64,000 nt of DNA from Cavia porcellus (Eukaryota; Chordata; Mammalia; Rodentia; Caviidae). The notes below the pieces were generated by a model. That model was not told the origin of the DNA and made no database searches. It saw nothing but the letters and a program-made list of their open reading frames with translations. Position numbers and translations under genes: made by a program. The DNA is taken from contig NW_026947503.1 of the NCBI RefSeq assembly GCF_034190915.1, positions 27,920,532 to 27,984,531 on the forward strand, written 5' to 3'. This document shows positions 17,901 to 30,992 of this stretch, one piece after another; the stretch's first letter is position 1; each line of letters opens with the position of its first letter.

Positions 17901-20900
17901 TACTTTCTGACTGTGCTCTGCTCCGTGACTCTTGTGGCAGTGAGGATCTCCACTGTCATTTTTTGTCTGATTAATGAATTGAAAAATCAAGAGTTTGAGT
18001 CTTGAGTACTAGCGATTTAAAAAATACATTTATGTTCTAATGAGATTAGAACAGAAGGCAGGAACCAGGTGAAGGGAGTGTAGAGTGCTCAGTTCCGTAA
18101 ACATGGACACCAAATGGAAAGATTTCTTTCTTAGCCTGTCTGAAAAAACAATAATCTGATAAAATAAGTACCTCATAGGTTCAGATACGTCCGGATGTGA
18201 AATGCTTGCTTGCTGCTATTTTTCTTTTACTTTAAATATTCTTAAGTTCATTGTTACCCGTAGCTGGCTAGTCCAGGTGACCCAGGAATGAAAGGAGATT
18301 TCTTTGGTTGAATACAAAGATTCAACCAAATCTTAGGTGATTTGGATAATGGAGTCGCTACAAAGTACGATACTTTTCATCAGAGGGTATTTTTTACAAA
18401 TTTCTTCCATATTCTCAAGAATGTCCCATAGACACTGTATTCTCCCTCAGTTTTTCCTTTTTTGGAGAAGAAGTTGAAAGTTGCCACTGTGTGATCTTTT
18501 TCTTTCAATCTCTCTACTCTCAAGAATTTCTAGAGAAATATGGTCTAGAGGAACCATATTCGAATATAAAGAGGAATTTAATGGACTGCATTTCATTTCC
18601 TTTTGTAATGTATCAGGCCTGGGAACTATCACAAAGCGTATGGCACATACATCATGTTTAAATTCAAGCTTTATTTCTGAGCTTAATAAGACCCAATTTT
18701 CTTTTTTTATTTAAGAGGAAAAAGAGAAAAACACAAAACAAAACAAAGCAGTGTAAGGTTACACATAATACATAACTACAAAAAAAAAAACATAACAGTA
18801 AGAAATCACCTGTTAATAGATTACATAATATCATCTTGGAAATAGTTGCTCAAATCACAGTATCAAAGAATACAAAGTAGACATTCAAACGGAGAGACTG
18901 CAAACAGCTGTGTTCAATGATCCAAAAACATTAATATAGTCAGCTATTTAACATCCCTAAACACACTTGTTGTTATATCCGTTAGAGCTCTTTTTTTTTC
19001 CCCTCCCTCTCTTTTTTATAACAAAATTTATACATTTATAAGACCCAATTTTCATCTTCTTGATGTTTGTTTTTTTAATCACTCCTAAATTTCTTGGCAT
19101 GTTTATTAACAGGAAAATTGTGACGAAACACCACTGTAAACTGGCATAAAATATAGTAGGTTACATAGTTTATATTTAATGTAAAGCATTTAAAGCTTAA
19201 TATCACAAAAACCTTTATTGGAGTGATTGGTTTGGTCAAAGTGCTATGCAAACTTGAACATCATGTAGTGAAATTTGGCTGAATGCGGGAGTGATTAAGT
19301 AAAACCGAATGAAAATAGGAAATATGTAATATCTGATAAAATTTGGTGGAGAAGGGTGGTACAAAAGAAGTGTGAAGGATGAGTGAAAGAGACTCACAAA
19401 AAGCTAACTTTAGAGTGTTCAGATCACAAAATAGGATGTCATATTCTTATATTTTTCTCTGTGGTGTGGTTGCCTGAGTGTCCAAAATTACTAGGTTACC
19501 AAGTCTGCATTCCTTTCTCTCACGTTGGTGTGCAGACCAGGTTGCACTCTTAACAGTTCAGTAGCCAAATCTGAATCCTTGGGTTGCAGTCTGAATTCTT
19601 TATGTGTAACTGATTGTACTTAATTGAGCAATACCAAATTATGGAGGAAAACTTCTTAGTGACCATGTCTCCTTCAGAACTTTCAGAGGCATTGGAAAGG
19701 AGCTTAACATTCCTATTTTTGGAACTTTTGACAGTTGGTTCCTGACAAAATTATACACGTACTTTATATTGTTTTTAATGTGTTGTTTTCCATTGTGTAT
19801 ATTTGCATTTTCTTTATCAAAAGTCACAAATATTATTTGGAAATTGACATGTAGTGATCACCAATATTTTAAATGCCTTGGCAGATTGCTATGGATAGTG
19901 TCTATTAGCATGTTCTTAGAAAACTAGGTAAATGGTAGTTTACTGAATGGTCTTTATGTGATCTTGTACAGGACTTTTTAAAAATTCAGTTTCCTTTTAT
20001 TCTGACCTAACCCCGGGTGTCGTGGTCAAGGGGAAATCTCTGAATTTTTTTGTGTCCTCAGGTAAAACAGTTCTAATTATGCGTACTTCTGTGGGATTAT
20101 GTTTTTCATTTAATGCCAAGCTCTGTGTATAGTCTGAACACCAACTGAAAATAAAACCAAAGAAAGCAGCCTTGCCTCGTGGTCTTTTGAAGGTGTCTAA
20201 ATAGTTAATGAGATTTTGCCCCTTACCCTCATGAGTTCCATTTGGTTCTGTAATAAAAATTTATGGCTGTTCTCTCAGCTGAGCTGATATAGTTTAAGAG
20301 TGGAATTGAGTTCACACCTGCTCTAGCATAAAAAGAAGCCACTCTTTGTGACTTCTGTAAAACATTCGGAGAGCAGAGTAAAGAGTCTCACAATCTCTAC
20401 AGTTGCCACAGCACAGTAATGCTCCTCACAAATGCTTTTAAAAGCTGCTTTGTAGATTGGCTTTCCTTTGCTGCTGTTGTCCACAGTTAGGTGCCCTCCC
20501 TGAGTTCCTGCGCTCTTCAAGGTAGAATGGAATTGTGGAAATGCTTTTGGGTTTTGTAGGCAGAGGGTCTGCATTGCCACAGTAAAGTGTGCATATGGGG
20601 AAATCTTTGCATTTGCTAGGCTATTTAGCTGTGCAGGACATGCTCCATTAGTCAGGCAACATACAATGGCTTTTCTGACTGTCCTAGTTAAGGGGCAGGA
20701 TGTGTAAAGTGTATGCTTAGGTGGGTAATTAATAATTAGTGTAGGCTTGTACGGCTGTAATAGAATATATAAATTTCAGCACCTGTTAAGTTTTATCAGA
20801 GGGAATCACCACCTTTCCTTGCAGTGAGGAAAGATTCGTCCCCACAGAGCAAAAAATGCTTCCTGTGCATGTAAAACATCTTCATGACTAAAGGAAGATT

Positions 20901-21505
20901 GATTTTATATCAAGTAGTATTTTACATAGTCACTGGGATTAGAAGACCTATTTTAGAAGTCAGATTTAAGGAACATCCTAAAATAATACTATTTTGTGTG
21001 GATTTGCCCATACGAATGGTATAAATCTCAAAACACTGCTTTGAAAAAAATATTTTGGTGTTTTCTAGTATTGGGGGACTGTTTACATGTCAAAGAAGTG
21101 ACCTTCACCTCTACTTCAACATTATCCCCCCACAAAACAATGGATGTTGGTTGTTCATTTCATGACTTCAGCACAAAGAGATACTCAGAACGAGAACCCT
21201 TGCTACAGACTGAGTTGGAAAGGTAGAGATGATGAAACAGATCCCCAGTTCAGTTTTTGGCTTAGTATATTGTAAGTAGTTTTTACACTTCATGGCTTAG
21301 CTGTCTTGATTTTCAGACAGAGAGGAAGAGCTTCTTGACAGCTGTAATCGAAAGGGAAAATTGCATATTTTTGAAAGCACAGCAGCTAGCTTACTACTTT
21401 AGAAGCTTTACTGGGTGCTTGATCAGTAAAATTAATGTGTTATGAATATATCTGCAATCATATGTGTGGGTATTTGTGTTTGTATTTTTAAAAACCATGT
21501 ATAGA
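14964..21505. other. Large intron, segment 2: unique sequence
   Basis: This is unique AT-rich intron. There is a mildly GC-richer stretch at about 16850-17340 and another at 17460-17960, neither with convincing exon structure. A small inverted repeat GAGGGCC...GGCCCTC is near 17504-17531. An A-rich stretch at about 18720-18790 may be the remnant of an old retroelement that I cannot classify. Confidence 0.55.
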
Positions 21506-21695
21506 CTAAACTAGTCATGGTAGTGCATGCCTATAATCCTAGCACTCCAGGAGGCTGAAGCAAGAGGATTTTAAGTTCAAGCCTGGCCTGGTTTAGTGGG
21601 CCCTTGTCTCAAAATTTAAAAAAAAAGGGCTAGAGATATACCCTGATGCTTAGGCCCTGAATTTAATCTCTAGTATGCTCCTTTCCCAAAAGAGA
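21506..21695 (+). repeat. B1-dID composite SINE
   Basis: A B1/7SL-like part (tagtgcatgcctataatcct, agcactccaggaggctgaag, agcctggcctgg) is followed by an A-run and then an ID-like part (gggctagagatataccctga, aatttaatctctagtatgc). The order B1 then ID is the B1-dID fusion found in several rodent lineages. Confidence 0.85.
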
Positions 21696-21999
21696 GATTC
21701 AGTTGTACTTACAAGGTCAAAATGATAAACTTACCAAAATGATAAACTTTAGTACACAAATTAGTCTTTGGTTCATCCAATCATTTATTCAACAAATACA
21801 CGTGGAAAGTTTCCGATAAAAACAAGTTTCTAGTTAGGTGTATCACAGTGACATGCCACTGTTCTTTCCGTCAGCACATTCTATGGAAAGCATCAGATAG
21901 AGTCAGACGATTATAATTCAGGGCACCAGGTAAATAATGAGCATGGACCCAGAGTAGATTACTAGATTACTTCTCCCTACCCAGCTAACAGCATCCACA

Positions 22000-22205
22000 T
22001 TGGTACCAGGCATCTACTGTGTACTTTGGACATATCATACTTTTTACTTCTTATGAAGAGCTTCCTTGGTCTTATTATTTCCATTTTACAGAGGGGGCAA
22101 CTGAGGATCCGAGGGGTCAGGTTACTCTGTCTTGTGTTGCGTAGACAGTAAACTGTGGAGCCCAGATTCAAAGCTAGATGTGCGAACTCTACAGCTCCTG
22201 CCTCA
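22000..22205 (-). repeat. MIR SINE
   Basis: This shows 'ggtaccaggcatctactgtg', 'ttatttccattttacagagg', 'ggcaactgaggatc' and 'gagcccagattcaaagc'. These are the reversed MIR landmarks GTGCCAGGCACT, CCCATTTTACAGATGAGGAA and GAGCCGGGATTCGAACCC. Confidence 0.85.
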
Positions 22206-24330
22206 CCAATTCCTGCACTGTCTCCATTAGGAGAATATGGGAAGAATCCCCAGAAGTCCTATAGCAATTAAACCTGTGTTCAGCTGCAACTAATAGAATG
22301 CCTGGTAGCGGGTTAGTCATATAAAGTGGCCTTTTTTTAAAAAAAATTCTTTTTAAGGAGATATCAGGAGGCAGGAGGTTTACTACATGTATTTAGTGAG
22401 TCAGTGTTGCATTTTTTCCTTTCTGCTTGGATTCATAGCATACTGATTTGTTGTATCCTTCAGCTATTTCTCTTGAATTTCATGCAAGATGGCTGATGAG
22501 CACATGATTTCAGGACAGGAATAGGGAGAGTGTAGACCCATGCCTACCATATTCCTCCATTCCATGATAGGGGAGAAAAGCTTTCCCAGAAACCTAGCAC
22601 TTCACCTAGCAACTCATTGGCCAGATCTTCAACAGACATCTGAGCAGAGCTGCCAGGGAGGCTGGGAAAGTGAACTCTGTAGTGTTGATTCTGCAGCTCA
22701 AGGCATGCAAGAGAGAAGGTAGCTGGTAATGGCCACTAAATCATGGGTTCTACAGAGGAGTTGTTATACATGAGCTAAATCTTTAAGTGACTTAGGACCG
22801 TCTAGGTATAAGAAAGAAAGATATATTTTAGCGGAGCTGTTGGAGCTGGAAGCTGGAATAGAAAGCCTGGAATACTGTGGTTCTGAAAGATTGAGGCACA
22901 GTTCCACAGGAGATAGGATGGAAATTGAAGCTTGTCAGAAAAATGAAGAGTATGGTAGGTGAAAGAAGGTCAGTTTTCCCTGAAGTGTGTGGACTACCCA
23001 AGGGTTGGTTCTAAATATTAAAAACATCTGATCTCTGGTTTAGAACAACCACTTAAGTAACTGTGATAGGTTGCAACTTGAGAGTTAAAAGATTAGATTA
23101 CTGAGGATGTGATTATAGCGGTTTTAAGACAAAATGATGAAAGATTACACCAAATCAGGAGTAATGGGGATGAAGAAGAGGCTATGGATTTGAGTGATAT
23201 TAAAATGATGGAAATGATTGGACTTGGCAACTGATTGATAAGGGAGAGGTCACTATTGATTTCCTGATGCCTTGTCACCTGCTGAATGACAGTGCCATGC
23301 ATTAAGATTTGGACTCTGAGAGAAGTAAGTTTGAGGGGATTAAGATGGTAAATGCTGCTTTGGATGTAATAAATTTTTTCAGATATTTGTGGATAGCAGA
23401 TTTGTGGTTCTGGGAGAAGATTGCAGTTTTGGCACCCAACAGCTCATTTTTATTAGTGAAATTTTAGAATGAGATAAACTACCCAGAGAGAAAAGTGAGT
23501 CTATTTTGGATTAATGATTTTGATCTTAACATTTTTAAACTGAAAATTCTTCTAGCGTGTACCCCCACCCATCAACATGCTGGCTTCAAGAAAACTGATT
23601 AACTCTTGTTTGATCAATAATCATTTTCACTGTTACATGTAATCACTTATCACTAACATACCCCATGTCTCTTGGCCAGCCCCTTGCTCCATCACCCCAG
23701 GGCACGCCTTCTTCTGCTTGGTCGTTCCTGTTCCTTGCATTAGAGAGGCAACTACTGATGAGGCTAGAGAAGTCCTACTGATGAGGCAGTTTATTTCCTT
23801 TTGACAGCCATACTTAGCAGAAAGTTCTCGATTCTGTGGCTGTCTACGGCACCAGTTCTGAAGCTAAGTAGTGTCAAGTATTGTCTTGCTTTGTATACAT
23901 TTTTTGAGGACATACCTCACTTGTCTCAACAGTATTACAGGAAAATACTGAGCATATCATAGAACATGGTTTAAACCCATCCTGTACTCCTGGTCATTAT
24001 TCTATGCATGTGTTCTAGTGGGACTTTTTCCCTCTTTTTAACTGGTGAATTTAACTAGGATTTACCTTAATATTCCAAAACTAATTTGGTCTTTTTGGGT
24101 TTACTTTCATTTTTAATATTTTATAATCAAAGATTGCATTTATTCATTCAAGTTTTAGAAGTGGTCCAAAAATGTAATTTTTCTTTTTTTAAACATTAAT
24201 TGGTGTACAACTAGGATATCTATTTACTTGTGTGGAATGGAGTTTTACATTTAGTCTAGATTACCTAGTTTTTCCTTTTTGGTTTTGGTCTGCAAATGTG
24301 CCATAATTGCATATTTCCCTTCTGTTGACA
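22206..24330. other. Large intron, segment 3: unique or unclassified old repeat
   Basis: This is AT-rich sequence. The part at about 22820-23480 is purine-rich and reads like an ancient degraded interspersed repeat, but I could not name the family. No exon or RNA gene was seen. Confidence 0.45.
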
Positions 24331-24334
24331 AGAA

Positions 24335-24560
24335 AGCAGGCTGGGATCATGCAGTCCTGGGTTAAAATTCCTTTACTGCTTGTGTAATCTTATTTATGTC
24401 ATTTTCCTTGCCGTGGTTCCCTAATATGTACTTGAAGGTAATTATCAAATCATTTTTTAAAAAGATTATCAGGTGAAATAAATGAGGCAATGCACAGCTA
24501 ATACTTAGATCACTTAGAACACCACAAACATGTGATAATTATTCACCATTATTATTACAG
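24335..24560 (+). repeat. MIR SINE
   Basis: MIR landmarks in order are 'gcagtcctgggttaaaattc', 'tttactgcttgtgtaatctt', 'ttttccttgccgtggttccc', 'tgaaataaatgaggcaatgc' and 'acttagaacacc'. The copy is near full length but diverged. Confidence 0.8.
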
Positions 24561-27500
24561 GGGATACAAGGAGTTGTGGTTGGTATTTCTATAATTGTTG
24601 AACCTTTACTGTCAGTTGCATAAAACATTTTTTTTTCTACCATTAGTGGAAGAAGCAAATGTTTTATCATTCACCAAGTTTACCATGCCATAGATGGCAT
24701 ATATATAGTAATGATCTGCCTACTTTATTGAGCCTCATTAAAAAATAGCTAAAAACAACAATAATAAACCTTGAAACTACCTGGACAAAATTCCTCCTTG
24801 TCCCTTTATCTGCATTTGATTTTAAGATAAAGGTTTATAAGATGTGTTAGGTGTTAAGTTATAGATGTTAAAGGTTATATGAAAACCTGGGTTTACACCA
24901 ATAGTAGGTAGCTCTTTGCCAGGGAATGCCTTTAAATATTAAAGACTCAGAAAATTAGACTCATGACAGATCTCAGCAACATAGTTCTGTGGCAAATAAG
25001 GCTCCTGGAGAGCAGTATGTGAGCTCCCAGGGAAATTTCAAGAAGTTGGTATTTGGGGCATACCCAGAGAGCTAGGCACACTCAGAGGAAGTAAATGCAT
25101 TAGTACCCAACAATCTGCTTTAAAAGCAGGGACCTGATATAAAGTCTAGGTTGACCAGAGCCATGGTCAAGTTGTTTTCATTGTAAGCTGTCACAGCTTA
25201 CTTGTGACAAGTTCTCAGGTACAGCAGCTCACACTTGGCACTGGTAGGTGTCCCACTGGAGGACTGTTCTTTAGCTTTCTGTTTGGTCACAAAAACATGA
25301 ATGATCATGTGAAAAGCTAAACCATCTAGATTCGTCATACCAGTGTGTAGGACTTATGTAGTCTCTGACCTTGTTGCAGCCTAGGGTTCCAAAAGGAAAG
25401 AGGCCTTCCGGTGTTGTCATTCTGGACTGTGACAAAGTTATTTGCACATCTGTGGAAACACAAAAGTAATTCCATGAACCTAGCTTTAATTCTGCTCATG
25501 TACTTACATAAGGAATTTGGTCTGCTGCCATCGAGTGATGAGAGCTAACGATTCTGCAATTTGAGGTTTCTTCTTTAGCTTATTATCTGTAAGATTTGAA
25601 AGGTGCCTTCTTAGGAAGCATTCAGTTTTTCCTGTAACTTTCAAAAATCATTCTGACTTATGTGTCACCTTTTGCATTGGTACCCATTGCTAACACTAAG
25701 TCTTAGGAGAACTGAGACTTGTGACTAATAATTTTTGGAGATTGACAAGGTCTTAGAATTTATTCAATTACTACCTTTTTACAGAGCAAAGAAGGTTACA
25801 TTTTTCCCTTTCATAGATGGACAAATGAAGACCTTTAAAATAAAGCATACTTCCCTTTCTTTCATTTTCTGATAACCCGCAGCAAAAACGCTTCCTGGTT
25901 TTCTTTTGAACCGCCTTGTTTTAAAAATCAAATTCAAGACCAACATGATTCTGCCTGCAGAGCAAAGCTATCTGCCTTTTTAGAAAATCTGGGTGGTTAA
26001 ATTGGAAACACGTTCTGCACATGGTTTAGCAGTTAGTAGCCTGGAAAATGACCCAATAGCCAAGATAGTTTTTTTAATCTTCATTGTAAGTGCTTGTTTA
26101 AAGTTTAAGCCTGTAATTGACTATTTTATACATTGTTCATTGTTAATTCTTTTCAGGCTATTATAGTTTTGTAAATACATTGCCTGCTAAGTTGTGTCAG
26201 TGGAGGAACATTAGTGCTATGAGAAAACTCAGTTAAATGTGTGCTTAAAAGCATTACTAATTAGTGCTTGGGACTGGATCACCGTGATTTCTTAGTGATC
26301 CTAGAAAAGTCACTTTCTATTTGTTCAGATTTTTCACTTTCTTAAAATGCATATGATTTGTTTTTGATGAAAGAACGCCACATAAAAACATACTATGCTG
26401 TGACCTGCTGAATTGTTGTACTTACTGGTGGCTGTTTCACCCAGTATTATTATTTTGGCTCTTTTAGTCTATTCCACATTATAGGAGCAAAATTGTTCTA
26501 CTTTTTACTTTTATTTAGTAGATGATACCTAACAGATAACTTAAGCTATAATATTTTAAGTTGTTTGAACAAATCATTTTTAATACATGTATTACCTGCA
26601 GTTTATTGTATTTTGATAGATGCGGTAGTATTAATCAGGAAATAGATGTGCTTCCTGATACTTAAACTGTAACTGCTTGATTTTCAATCTTTATTTTTTT
26701 GATATGGAGACAAAGACATCATTTGATATTATAAGTAGAAACTAATACTGGCAGATAATTAAAGGTTATAAAAATTACAGTTCAAAAGGAGTTAAATTCT
26801 GCCTATCAGGTAGTAAAAAAGAGTATGGACATAACCATGGTGGGAGATAATGGGATGGATAAAATGGGATACATCCTTATATGACGAAGAAAGAAAAATA
26901 ATGATTGTGAATGTACTGAACGTAGCTAAAGCTATTTATCATTATGTACAAGTGGAAACTTACATAAAACCCCTCTTGATTAAGTTTTATCTGAAACAAA
27001 GGATATGATTGGAAGAGTAGAATAGGAGAGTATTTTAAGAGCATGATGATGATCTAGCTAGAGGCTTTAAAAGTGTGTGGTCAAACTAGACAAGGGAAAA
27101 AATAGGTAGGAAGCTTAATTTGGCTATGTAAATTTGTGACACATGCAAGAGTTTGGACTTACGGGTTGTTGTGCCAGATTTGGTCATCAAATGATGCTTT
27201 TCATAGAAAATATTATCTGAAGAATTGATTGAAATACTGAAAAATGCCGGATGTGCAGGCGGAACTGTTTTTTCTATGCCTTGAAACACAGTGTAACAGT
27301 CGGCCTTGATGGTTAGAGCCTATGAAGCAGGATGAAAAAAAGGAGTATGAGCTAAAGGAAAAAGGCTCGTAGAGAGAGAGAACAGACACGAATTCATTCA
27401 GTAAGCAAGTACCCCAAAAGTTAGGCTTTTATAAGATTAGTATAGGAATCAATGCACCATAAAAAATTTCAACTGTCAGGCTAGCAGGATTGGAAACTGG

Positions 27501-30034
27501 AGAGCACAGAGCAATTATTTATTAAGAAAGAGGCACAGTTGACATCAAGTGTTATAGAGAAGGAGGCTGCATGATTACAGGAAGATATTGAGAAAATGAA
27601 TAAAAAAACCCAAATTAAGAGTGGAAAAAGAAAGATAACCTAGGAGATCTTGATAAATAGTAATGAACTGTCTCCCTCAAAATGCCTAACGAATAGGAAG
27701 TCCAAAAAGTGGCTTGTCAAAATGCAGAGATAAAGAAAGGATAATTTATTGACAAGCAATGGAGACACTCCTAAAAAATAAATGAATTTTTCACTTCAGT
27801 GTTCACAAAGGAGGATGGGGTACAGATGCCAGAGAGAAACATAAATTTCCCAGGGGAGAAAGAAGAAATACAAAAGAAATCAGAATCATGCAGAAACAGG
27901 TGATCAAGGGGTGAGACGCAAACTAATAAAACCCTAAAGCTTAGCAGTGTTTATCTGCAAATCTTCAAGAAGTTAGATGAATGAAGAAGATGCTGGGCAG
28001 AAGAAAAGCAAGTAACTTTGTTTCTTAGAGTGGTTGGGAATACATAGGTTTGGATTAGTTGAACTTCATTGTAATTTGTCTTTAAAGGCAGTAAGACAGT
28101 ATACTTTAAAAACACACTAAGTGGTATTGAACAGCTAAGATATCTTTCCTCCCAAATTTTCAGTCTTTTAGAGTAACCCCACTATGCAGTGTTTAATGTT
28201 TGTTACGAATTTATTACATCTTGTTTCAGGGAATTCACCCACTTATTGACTGGTCAGTATTTATTGGGTGAATCCAAACAGTGTAGATCCTGCAAAATGG
28301 GGCAAACGATTAACATGTCCTAATGGTCTTTGAAATGAGCTAACTTGCAAATGCTAATAGGACAAATGGAAGAGCAGAGGATGCTAAAATAGAACTTTGA
28401 TATTACGGGTTTCCCTGTATCCCATTATTTCCCATGGTCCTTATAACTCAATACGAAGGTGTATCTCCTTCTTCATAATGTGTTGCCGTGACCCCTGAGT
28501 TCTATAAGGAAATGTGACCACATCTTAGGGGTTTTCAGCCTTGCTGTCCACCATTTCCCTGTAGGCCTTTCATATAGTACCGGTGTCTGGGCTCCATCTG
28601 CACAGAGCCCTCTGGAGCTCCTGGCGAGGATCCAGGCACCTATAATTTTAACACAAATCTCTGACCTACAAATTACTTCAAAGAATTCTTTTAGTTTTCA
28701 AAACTGTTAATTTTTCTGGAACTAAGTACTTATTTTTAAATTCTTCTATTTCTTTTTCACTCAGTAGAAGTGAGTCATCACCTACTTAGCACCTAATTAT
28801 TTACCGTGAGGATATTTTCGTACCACCTATTAGTAACTTTTCTAAGTAAAAAAAAAAAACTGTAATATTTAATATGTCAAAATATGCATACTTCCACTGA
28901 GAAAAAGGAAGGTGAAATGATCTCTATTTTTTCCTTCTAATTCTCTATTAAACTGATACATTTAATCTAATGGTGTTAAAGGTTTCCATCTGTAATAATT
29001 TTGTGAACGATAGACTTTAATTGTTGAAGATTCATTCACAGTTAAACATTGTATATTTGTGGCAGTAATAATTTTTCCTATATTAAAGGAAAAAATTGTT
29101 GACAGTTTTACTAATTTAGAGGAAGGACAAGCCCAATTAGAGGAGAGTTAACACTATAAATATTTCTAAAAGAACATCCTGTCTATAGCTAAAACTGAAT
29201 GACACAGAAGAGGGACAGTTAGAGACATATTTAAGGATAGTATAAAATTATCTTCCAAATGAGTTGAAGGCAAATATGATTTTACTGAGTATTTGGAAGA
29301 TTTTGTTTTATTGTATAATACTATTCCTGCGATGCTGTCTGACTTATTTTATACAATAAAATACTTTTAACTGTTAACCTGTTTTGAAAAAGAGAAACAA
29401 ATCATCTAGTTATTATAGTTTATTTTATGAAATTTTATGGTTGTTAATCTGTTAACTGGTGATGTGGGTAATAAAAATATTTCCTTATGTATTCTGTCAC
29501 CTCTGGATGCATACATACAGTTGTATCTTTGGATGCAGGATTTTCACGAGCAAGGAATGTTTTGATCACATTGTGGGTACAGAGCTGTGCCCAAGCTGCC
29601 GAGAGATTGTGTCATAGCTGGCTCCCAACTCACAACGGTGGTCTAACTAATTGATAGACCTTTATCTACAGATTTCACATATTTTCTGTTTCACTTCTTC
29701 AATGCTTCTACTGAATTCTGTATATTTTAATAAAATTAACATATAAGGGAAATTCATTTTAAGATTGCTGTATATTTTGTACTATGTGGCTCAAAGGAGA
29801 AGACGAATACATGACATTTAGATTTTTTTACACTGTACTTGTTTTCATATGTCATTGTATATTTTATTTTCCATCAAAAATATGATTAGGCTGCATTTAT
29901 TTAGAATTTTTGAGGGTTGAAAACACAGCCTTTATAGAAAATTAAAGATTTTTATTTTAGTAAATAATTAAATCACTAGACACATACAGTTATTTCTCAG
30001 GATATTTAGTAACGATTCCTTTGCCTGTGAACTT
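24561..30034. other. Large intron, segment 4: unique or unclassified sequence
   Basis: This is AT-rich. The part at about 27300-28020 is A/G-rich, with 'cttcagtgttcacaaaggag', which hints at an old LINE-type remnant (possibly CR1/L3-like), but this is a weak impression. No exon, RNA gene or regulatory cluster was recognised. Confidence 0.45.
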
Positions 30035-30036
30035 AC

Positions 30037-30067
<31 letters not shown>

Positions 30068-30207
30068 TTTTTGAGATGAGGTCTCACTCTGTAGAGTTCA
30101 GGTTGGTCTTGAACTCACTACAGCCCAGGCTGGCCCCAGTCTTGTGGTGATCTTCCTACCTTAGCCTCTGTGCTGGGATTACAGATTTGTACCACCAGGC
30201 CTGGCTG
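30035..30207 (-). repeat. B1 SINE with expanded (TTTA)n tail
   Basis: The reversed B1 body at 30071-30207 reads TTGAGATGAGGTCTCACTCT, CAGGCTGGCCCCAGTCTTGT, GTGCTGGGATTACAG and ends CCAGGCCTGGCT. Its A-rich tail is at 30035-30070, where it has become a TTTA tetranucleotide repeat of about nine units. Confidence 0.92.
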
Positions 30208-30439
30208 CCCATTAACTTCTTTTCTTACCACACAATCTTGATTGGTGGAACTTTTTATTTGATGGCATATCCTACTGTAAATGGTTCAAAGGTACCCATA
30301 ACATAGAAAGGCTCAAAAATGTAGTGCTTGATTGCATTTTATATTATATTTTTCTTAGCTTATTTTACTGATTATTGTCAGTTTCTTTCAATAAAGATAG
30401 CTGTTTCCTGCACATATTAATATTCAGTCTTTAGGTCAT

Positions 30440-30600
30440 TCATTAATTCATTAATTTGATTCCTCAAATACTTACTGAGCAGTAGCCTTGTGTCAAGTAC
30501 TTGTTCAGTTTAGTGCTACAGCTCCATTGTTTATTACCACATATTCGGAGGTACTTTCTGTCTGGTCGGACAGATAGGAAGTAAAAAATAGACAGAGGAG
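30440..30600 (-). repeat. L2-like LINE fragment
   Basis: The run 'cattcattaattcattaatt', then 'aaatacttactgagcagtag' and 'tgtcaagtacttgttcag' resembles the reversed L2 3' end (TTCATTCATTCAACAAATAT, TTATTGAGCACC, TGTGCCAGGCACTG). Confidence 0.6.
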
Positions 30601-30856
30601 ATGGAAGGGACGTAGCACAGAGGAAGTCAGGAAAATTGATTGTTGAAGTTCAGATCCTGGTTATCACAGGGTGGCAGCCAGACCGAAAGAGCCTACTCAA
30701 GGTATGGCTCCATGTCTGCAAGAGCCAGAAGTCAGAGAAAGGATTTTGTGTCTTCTGCCAAGCACTGGAGAAGGGAAGATGTGAGCAAAGAGCTTTGCAG
30801 GTACAAGAGAGGGGTCCCCTCAAGAGGGGCTCTGTGAGCCATATTCTGTAACCGTT

Positions 30857-30992
30857 GCTCATTTAGCAAATGTGCATTCCCAACGTTACGTCTCAGGTAT
30901 TTGTGGTGCATCATGCAACAAGACAGAAAATAATGCCTGCCCTCATGGAGCTTTTATTCTAGCAGGATGAGACAAAGGGTAAACATGTTGCT
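30857..30992 (-). repeat. L2-like LINE fragment
   Basis: This contains 'gcctgccctcatggagcttt' followed by 'attctagcagg', matching the L2 3' end motif CCCTGCCCTCATGGAGCTTA CATTCTAGTGG. It is a second L2 fragment 250 bp after the previous one. Confidence 0.75.
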